NCBI GenBank assembly: GCA_023133315.1
Contig: JAGLWR010000036.1
Location: 1 to 9,879 of the forward strand
DNA: 9,879 nucleotides
Reading direction: 5' to 3'
Origin: Methanomicrobia archaeon
Lineage (GTDB): Archaea; Methanobacteriota_B; Thermococci; Methanofastidiosales; B48-G16
Shown: piece by piece, positions 5,931-9,879 of the stretch
How positions within the stretch are numbered: position 1 is the stretch's first letter
Layout of the letters: each line of letters begins with the position of its first letter
Notes under the pieces: generated by a model
What the model saw: only the letters and a program-made list of their open reading frames with translations
Database searches by the model: none
Told to the model about the DNA's origin: nothing
Made by a program: the position numbers and the translations under genes

Positions 5931-7681
5931 AGTGCCAGCACTATTATCAAGACAAGCAAAAGCAGTAGAACAGCTCCACCTATAAGCACAAGTGGATTTT
6001 CGAGCAGTGAGGATAACGGAGACGGTGTTGTAGTTTGTGGCTGTGTCGTCGGAGGAGCAACTTCTCCCGTAATTTTGAAGGATGCAGAGTATTCTCCAGC
6101 ATTGAGCGTGCGAAGTATTATCTTGTAATTTCCCTCGGGGACGCTTTCGCCAAGATTATCTTTCTGATTCCATATCCAGCTCATGTGTCCAGGTACCTCC
6201 GTGATTATCTCAGCAGCATCTGGATTATACACCTCGAAGAGTCCTCCTTCCACCCTAAATACAGTCCATGGTGCTGTATTCGGCAATTGTATCGGTGTCG
6301 TACCCGTACTTTCGAGATACATCTCCACGGCTTCGCCCTGTTTGTACTCCGGTTTACTCACCGAAAATCTTCCCGTTGGAACAGGGGTAGTAGGTGGTGC
6401 GGTAGTCGTTGGTGCTGGTGTAGTAGTCGGAGGAGCCGTCGTAGTAGGCGGGGGAGTGGTAGTGGGAGCTGGTGTCGTCGTTGGTGCAGGAGTTTCTGCA
6501 GCTGCTACATCATAGAGAGTTTCATCTTCGTCTGTTTCGCTTCCTACTGTAGCTACAGCTCTGAATCTATACGTTCCCGTAATGGAAGACCCTGTCGATG
6601 ATGGAATGTTAAGAGTATACGTTACGTTCCCGGTAAGAGATGTCAGAGTGGTCGAAAGAAGACTCTCTCCTCCTACAGGTTTTTGCAGATAAAATTTGAC
6701 AGAGCAGTTTTTGTTTGCCTTTATATATATCTTGACTGTGTCTCCTACGGTGTACTGTGATTTTGATGCAGTAGCAGTTATATTGAGCGGAGGTCCGGAC
6801 TCTATCTTAAAGTTATCCGTCCACGTATTACTACCTATGGTAACTCTAACTCTATAATTTGCATCATCGATAGGAATCATAGTATTCGAGTTCTGTCCCC
6901 AGCTCCATGTTTTTGATTGTCCGGGATGAATCGTCCAAGGTGCTAAAGCAACACCGGGCACGTAACAGGTTGTCCATGATCCGGTGATATATTTCTGAAT
7001 CATCCAAGGATTATTGGTAGTGGAGCCGATATCTGTTGTACCGGTGTTTTTTAAAGTGAAGTATACAGTCTCGCCGAGAGGATAGGTCGATTTATTTGTC
7101 TGAAGCGTTGCACTCGTTACTCCTGTCGTGTAGCTTATTGAAAGCGTTGGGCCTGAGAAAACTATTCTATCAAAATCTCCATTATTATCGCTCTTTGAGG
7201 TAAACCTCAGTCTCACCTGGAATCTTGTATATCCCAGTGAGAACTCATTATTTACGGCGGTAGTAACATTTTTAGCGGTAGTTGGCTTACCTGCATAGCC
7301 ACAAATGAATTTTACTGATGCCGTATTATAATCTCCACCAGTGAGTGAGGATCCATACCGTACCTGCTCTAGGTACATGTTTCCCAGATCTCCGAAGGGG
7401 TCGCTGTAAACTGTGGCAGCTGTCAAATTGAGATATGCACTCGTTATGGTGGAACCTGCTGGGAGACTTGAGAGATCGAAGGTCAGAAAACATCGTATTC
7501 CCTTATTTGCTGTGTTGTCTCCAGCAATATAATGTGAGGATCCTAGACCTACATACGATCCATCAGATATTACATCTCCACTTTTTGAAGTATCTGGCAT
7601 CTTTAATAGAAACGCTGCGTTTATATTTGTCAAACCTACGAGCAAACATATAGCCAAAAATCCCAAAATTTTTCTTTTCAT
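5921..7681 (-). CDS. Large surface protein: DNRLRE-like and Ig-like domains, Thr/Pro stalk, C-terminal anchor
   Basis: This 586-residue exported protein has a signal peptide (1-22, MKRKILGF then a hydrophobic core ending INA) and a beta-rich domain at about 23-187 resembling DNRLRE/CBM96-type carbohydrate-binding modules (KMPDTSKSGD, YLNLTAATVY). An Ig-like domain (about 190-294), a second, different Ig-like domain (298-393), a Thr/Pro linker (397-436) of about six-residue units PTTTPA/APPTTT, and a third Ig-like domain (438-539) follow. A shorter Thr/Pro spacer and a C-terminal membrane helix (564-584) ending in KK complete it. Domains one and three share YxxGExV, NTGTT/ESTGTT, a PW and PG...WxW, so they are an internal duplication. 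Several N-x-S/T sites fit a glycosylated envelope protein. The TATA box at 7704-7716 places the mRNA start at the ATG at 7681, so the in-frame ATG 17 codons upstream is rejected. The ligand is unknown. Confidence 0.85.
   Translation of the reverse strand: MKRKILGFLAICLLVGLTNINAAFLLKMPDTSKSGDVISDGSYVGLGSSHYIAGDNTANKGIRCFLTFDLSSLPAGSTITSAYLNLTAATVYSDPFGDLGNMYLEQVRYGSSLTGGDYNTASVKFICGYAGKPTTAKNVTTAVNNEFSLGYTRFQVRLRFTSKSDNNGDFDRIVFSGPTLSISYTTGVTSATLQTNKSTYPLGETVYFTLKNTGTTDIGSTTNNPWMIQKYITGSWTTCYVPGVALAPWTIHPGQSKTWSWGQNSNTMIPIDDANYRVRVTIGSNTWTDNFKIESGPPLNITATASKSQYTVGDTVKIYIKANKNCSVKFYLQKPVGGESLLSTTLTSLTGNVTYTLNIPSSTGSSITGTYRFRAVATVGSETDEDETLYDVAAAETPAPTTTPAPTTTPPPTTTAPPTTTPAPTTTAPPTTPVPTGRFSVSKPEYKQGEAVEMYLESTGTTPIQLPNTAPWTVFRVEGGLFEVYNPDAAEIITEVPGHMSWIWNQKDNLGESVPEGNYKIILRTLNAGEYSASFKITGEVAPPTTQPQTTTPSPLSSLLENPLVLIGGAVLLLLLVLIIVLALKK
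6377..6493 (-). repeat. Degenerate repeat encoding the Thr/Pro stalk
   Basis: Roughly 15-18-bp units rich in ACT/ACC and CCG/CCA/CCT codons on the coding strand encode alternating PTTTP and APPTT blocks (about residues 397-435 of the surface protein). Codons vary between units, so the repeat is kept at protein rather than DNA level. Such stretches act as extended, often O-glycosylated spacers. Confidence 0.65.
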
Positions 7682-7703
7682 GATATGATTATCTCTATTA
7701 TAA

Positions 7704-7716
7704 GTATATATATTTT
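7704..7716 (-). promoter_or_regulatory. TATA box of the surface protein gene
   Basis: On the minus strand this reads AAAATATATATAC, a strong TATA box centred about 28 nt before the ATG at 7681. It predicts a leaderless transcript and sets the start of the signal peptide. Confidence 0.6.
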
Positions 7717-7756
7717 TCCTAATAAGCATCAACTGAAATTTAGTTAATAGACGAAG

Positions 7757-7764
7757 CCTATAAC
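7757..7764 (+). promoter_or_regulatory. Possible TATA box of the DUF92 gene
   Basis: CTATAACA-like box centred about 28 nt before the ATG at 7789. A second box, ATTTTTATAG at 7777-7786, would instead start the mRNA near 7807 and favour the in-frame ATG at 7813. The two choices cannot be separated by eye. Confidence 0.35.
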
Positions 7765-7788
7765 AGCAATAGAAAGATTTTTATAGTA

Positions 7789-8535
7789 ATGGAAATACTT
7801 TTACCGATTATCATGATAGATCCTCTCCACATTGTCATAGCATTTGCAATTTGTACCGTCATCGGACTGCCGTCATATAAAATGAAGGTGGTTGATTTCT
7901 CTGGACTCTTGGGTGGATACGTAGTGGGCATGGGGATAATTCTTTTTACAGACGTGAAGTGGTTTATCCTGATATTCATGTTCTTTTTTCTTTCAGGTGC
8001 CGCAACTAAATATAAATACGATCAGAAGAAAAAGAAAGGAGTTGCCCAGGCAAAAAAAGGATCGAGAGGATATCTGAACGTTTTTGGAAATGGACTTGTA
8101 GCGTTGAGTTTTGCAGTTTTCGAGGGAGTTATCGGGGGAGAGATCTTTTTGGCAGGGTATCTTGCTGCGGTAGCCACTGCCACGTCGGACACAGCGGGGG
8201 GAGAGATAGGAAGATTATCAAAACACAAGCCGAGACTGATAACAACATTCAAAGAGGTACCCACTGGAGCAGAAGGAGCAATATCGATCGTCGGAGAAAC
8301 TGCTGAGTTTCTCATTGCGTTATTTATAGGAGTTTTAGCCTTCGGTTTGGGAATGGGTCACGGTAGCAATGTGATAATTGTTGCTACCTTGGGAGGATTC
8401 ATAGGTGCGCACATAGACAGTGTTCTCGGTGCCACGGTAGAGACAAGCGTAGGGTGGTGGGGCAATAACTGGACAAACTTTATCTCTACTCTGTTGGGCG
8501 CTCTTACAGGGATAGGACTATATTATCTACTGTGA
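7789..8535 (+). CDS. DUF92/TIGR00297 integral membrane protein (VTE6-like)
   Basis: This 248-residue polytopic membrane protein has helices near 12-29, 36-53, 57-71, 101-130, 170-190, 195-210 and 231-247. Conserved family segments are GSRGYLNVFGNG (91-102), ATSDTAGGEIG (131-141), PTGAEGAIS (158-166), GGFIGAHIDSVLGATVE (202-218) and a terminal NNWTN. Plant and cyanobacterial members (VTE6) are phytyl-phosphate kinases in phytol salvage. In archaea an analogous kinase acting on a prenyl phosphate is an inference, and the archaeal substrate is not established. The start is 7789 (248 residues) or 7813 (240 residues), with equal support. Its stop codon directly abuts the stop codon of the ATP-cone gene on the other strand, with no bases between. 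It diverges from the surface protein gene. Confidence 0.85.
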   Translation: MEILLPIIMIDPLHIVIAFAICTVIGLPSYKMKVVDFSGLLGGYVVGMGIILFTDVKWFILIFMFFFLSGAATKYKYDQKKKKGVAQAKKGSRGYLNVFGNGLVALSFAVFEGVIGGEIFLAGYLAAVATATSDTAGGEIGRLSKHKPRLITTFKEVPTGAEGAISIVGETAEFLIALFIGVLAFGLGMGHGSNVIIVATLGGFIGAHIDSVLGATVETSVGWWGNNWTNFISTLLGALTGIGLYYLL

Positions 8536-8784
8536 TTACCTTCTCTTTACAGCCCTGTCATAAAGGAGCCAGTTTTCCTTCCACTGAGGATTTTTCTTTT
8601 CCAATAATTCGAGGACTTTCTCTCTCAGTTCCTCTGCGTCTGTTTTTTCTTTCAGTGTTCTTTTTATCTCATTGGATATTTCTCTTGCTGTCTCTAAATC
8701 AGCCCCTGATTTTACACAGCTGACGACTATCTTCTCAGGGATAAACTCTTCCAATGTTCCATCCCTTTTTTTAATTTCGAACAT
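8536..8784 (-). CDS. Stand-alone ATP-cone domain protein
   Basis: This 82-residue protein consists almost entirely of an ATP-cone: EIKKRDGTLEEFIPEKIVVS (KRDG at 6-9, Phe14, Lys18), then two helices (SGADLETAREISNEIKRTL; AEELREKVLELLEKKNP) and a short tail with YDRAVKRR. ATP-cones sense ATP/dATP in ribonucleotide reductases and in the NrdR repressor; here there is neither a reductase nor an NrdR zinc ribbon, so it may be a nucleotide-sensing subunit acting on a partner encoded elsewhere. The ATG at 8784 is leaderless, with TTTTTAAAT at 8807-8815. It lies 45 bp downstream of tpiA on the same strand but has its own promoter. The domain call is firm; the role is open. Confidence 0.8.
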   Translation of the reverse strand: MFEIKKRDGTLEEFIPEKIVVSCVKSGADLETAREISNEIKRTLKEKTDAEELREKVLELLEKKNPQWKENWLLYDRAVKRR

Positions 8785-8806
8785 ATCTTTATCTATAAGA
8801 AGAAGA

Positions 8807-8815
8807 ATTTAAAAA
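8807..8815 (-). promoter_or_regulatory. TATA box of the ATP-cone gene, overlapping the tpiA transcript end
   Basis: On the minus strand this reads TTTTTAAAT, centred 27 nt before the ATG at 8784. Its five Ts also form the first T-run after the tpiA stop codon, so the same bases may help end the tpiA transcript. Confidence 0.5.
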
Positions 8816-8829
8816 TTTTTGTGTTGAAA

Positions 8830-9483
8830 CTAAATGCCACTTACCAAGTCTCTTAAAGCTTTCTCAGGATCTTCAGCTTTTACAACACCGGAAGCCAGTA
8901 ATACACCCTCAGTTCCAAGCTCCAGGGCTTTTTTTACGTCTTTTCCTGTTTTCACTCCCGCTCCGCACAAGACCTTAACTCTCGGATTTATCTTTTTTAT
9001 CTTTTTCACCGAGTCTTCTACTATCTCGGGAGAGGCGGATGTTACCGAGATGTCTCCACCGATAAGCTCCGGCGGCTCTATCGCTATGTAATCCGGGGTC
9101 AAAAGAGAGCACGCCATGGAGACCTCTATATTATTCGTGCACACGATCGATGTTAATCCAAAATTTCTGCATTTTTTGACTAAATATTCTATATCAGCGA
9201 TCTTCATCCTTTTTTCTGAGTGATTTATAAGTGTCCCGGTTGCATAGGATCTCACAGACTCCAGCGTTATGTGACCCGTTCTGCTTCCGGGATCTACAGG
9301 GTCTATGTGCTGTGAAAAAACAGGGATAGATACTTCTTTTGAGACAAGACACAGGTCCGGTGTCTGAGGACACACGACGATCTCCTTTTTACTTTCTTGA
9401 GCTACCTTTTCACATATTTTTGCCAGAGTTAACCCTTTTTTTCCGAGACTTTCGACGCATGCCTTGAAGTTTACGACGATCAT
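8830..9483 (-). CDS. tpiA: Triosephosphate isomerase, archaeal type
   Basis: This cytoplasmic enzyme interconverts dihydroxyacetone phosphate and glyceraldehyde 3-phosphate. At 217 residues it matches the short archaeal form, not the roughly 250-residue bacterial/eukaryotic one. Catalytic residues are visible: NFK (Asn5, Lys7), NHSE with His88, and AIEPPELIG with Glu136 in the mobile loop. Phosphate-binding segments are LCGAGVKTG (172-180) and ASGVVKA (197-203). The loop continues GGDISVTSASPE, a variant of the more common GTGIPV. The ATG at 9483 overlaps the stop codon of the upstream FBP aldolase/phosphatase gene (ATGA), so the two are one operon with coupled translation. Together they turn triose phosphates into fructose 6-phosphate. 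Confidence 0.96.
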   Translation of the reverse strand: MIVVNFKACVESLGKKGLTLAKICEKVAQESKKEIVVCPQTPDLCLVSKEVSIPVFSQHIDPVDPGSRTGHITLESVRSYATGTLINHSEKRMKIADIEYLVKKCRNFGLTSIVCTNNIEVSMACSLLTPDYIAIEPPELIGGDISVTSASPEIVEDSVKKIKKINPRVKVLCGAGVKTGKDVKKALELGTEGVLLASGVVKAEDPEKALRDLVSGI

Positions 9484-9879
9484 TTTACTGCCTCGAACCT
9501 GTTCTTGAGCTTTTCGAGGACCTTCGGAAGCGTTGTGTACTCCATTTCTTCTAAAGGCAATCTGTGAGGCTCAAATGGGCCGTGTCTTCTCATGTAATCA
9601 GCAATTTCCTGTGCCTTTCTTCGTGTCATATCAAAAGCGGGATCGTCAAAGAGATCCATTCCACCCACTAATTTTCCGTTCGCTATCTGGAACCCTAACG
9701 CTATGACGCGTGGAGGACCGTCAAACCTCGTGCATTTCGCATCCTTTACAGATACCGGCATGAGAGGACCATTATGCGAGCCTCTCATCCATCCACTGAC
9801 GAGGAACGGAAATGCAAAAGGCTCTAAAACTTCTCCCAGAGCAGGCAATCCTGACTGCGCTCTTACTATTCCACAGGGA
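9480..9879 (-). CDS. fbp: Fructose-1,6-bisphosphate aldolase/phosphatase, C-terminal part
   Basis: This is the last 132 residues of the archaeal bifunctional enzyme (FBPase class V, COG1980) that condenses glyceraldehyde 3-phosphate with dihydroxyacetone phosphate and removes the 1-phosphate to give fructose 6-phosphate, a one-way gluconeogenic step. The frame is open to the window edge, reading CGIVRAQSGLPALGEVLEP. The apparent TTG start at 9848 is just an internal Leu codon. Further family segments are FLVSGWMRGSHNGPLMPV, RFDGPPRVIALGF and DLFDDPAFDMTRRKAQEI. Family members run near 360-400 residues, so about two thirds, including the expected Schiff-base lysine, lies outside. The stop codon overlaps the tpiA start by 4 nt. 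Confidence 0.95.
   Translation of the reverse strand, partial: PCGIVRAQSGLPALGEVLEPFAFPFLVSGWMRGSHNGPLMPVSVKDAKCTRFDGPPRVIALGFQIANGKLVGGMDLFDDPAFDMTRRKAQEIADYMRRHGPFEPHRLPLEEMEYTTLPKVLEKLKNRFEAVK

Noticed and set aside
6377..6493. Repeat tract considered as a CRISPR array or minisatellite.
   Set aside because: There are no spacers of constant length, and the units match at protein level (Thr/Pro) with varied codons inside a coding frame.
6035..6601. Long plus-strand frames opposite the surface protein (Cys/Arg/Ser- and Val/Gly-rich).
   Set aside because: These are antisense shadows of the Thr/Pro-encoding repeat, with no promoter and no recognisable domain.
7682..7732. N-terminal extension of the surface protein by 17 residues.
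   Set aside because: It would place the start upstream of the TATA box and put a charged polar stretch before an otherwise perfect signal peptide.

Overview
The window looks like AT-rich archaeal (euryarchaeal) chromosome. Four things point there: an archaeal-type triosephosphate isomerase next to the C-terminal part of an archaeal bifunctional fructose-1,6-bisphosphate aldolase/phosphatase; a DUF92/TIGR00297 membrane protein; a zinc-ribbon M50 protease; and promoters with an archaeal TATA box about 25-28 nt before the start codon, which implies leaderless mRNAs. An affiliation near uncultured methanogen-related euryarchaea is a guess. Nothing here fixes the class, and there is no rRNA, tRNA, CRISPR array, transposase or phage gene.

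Layout. Positions 1-597 hold no ordinary gene. They contain a degenerate tandem repeat of about 39 bp that keeps one reading frame (9-191) and a candidate 33-residue membrane microprotein on the minus strand (298-399). A small zinc-ribbon membrane protein (625-825, +) faces a PsbP-like lipoprotein (942-1571, -). Behind the lipoprotein lies a compact unit for a possible 22-residue peptide (1707-1775, -), then a hairpin-bearing intergenic stretch. A RimJ/RimL-type acetyltransferase (1987-2607, +) overlaps tail-to-tail with a CrtI-like FAD oxidoreductase (2596-3801, -). A divergent promoter region separates the oxidoreductase from a two-gene operon: M50 protease (3878-5116) and DUF89 phosphatase (5113-5916), joined by an ATGA overlap. 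A large surface-anchored Ig/DNRLRE protein (5921-7681, -) ends 4 bp from that operon. It diverges from a DUF92 protein (7789-8535, +), which abuts a stand-alone ATP-cone protein (8536-8784, -). The last unit, leaving the window on the minus strand, is FBP aldolase/phosphatase followed by tpiA, again with an ATGA overlap.

How they work together. The clearest functional pair is tpiA with the FBP aldolase/phosphatase: together they take triose phosphates to fructose 6-phosphate, the gluconeogenic direction. The envelope is well represented: a lipoprotein and a C-terminally anchored multidomain protein that share Thr/Pro linkers, the M50 intramembrane protease, the DUF92 protein and two small membrane proteins. 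The CrtI-like oxidoreductase and the DUF92 protein both suggest isoprenoid-lipid chemistry, but they are not in one operon. The small ORFs and the in-frame repeat are the parts least explained by known families.
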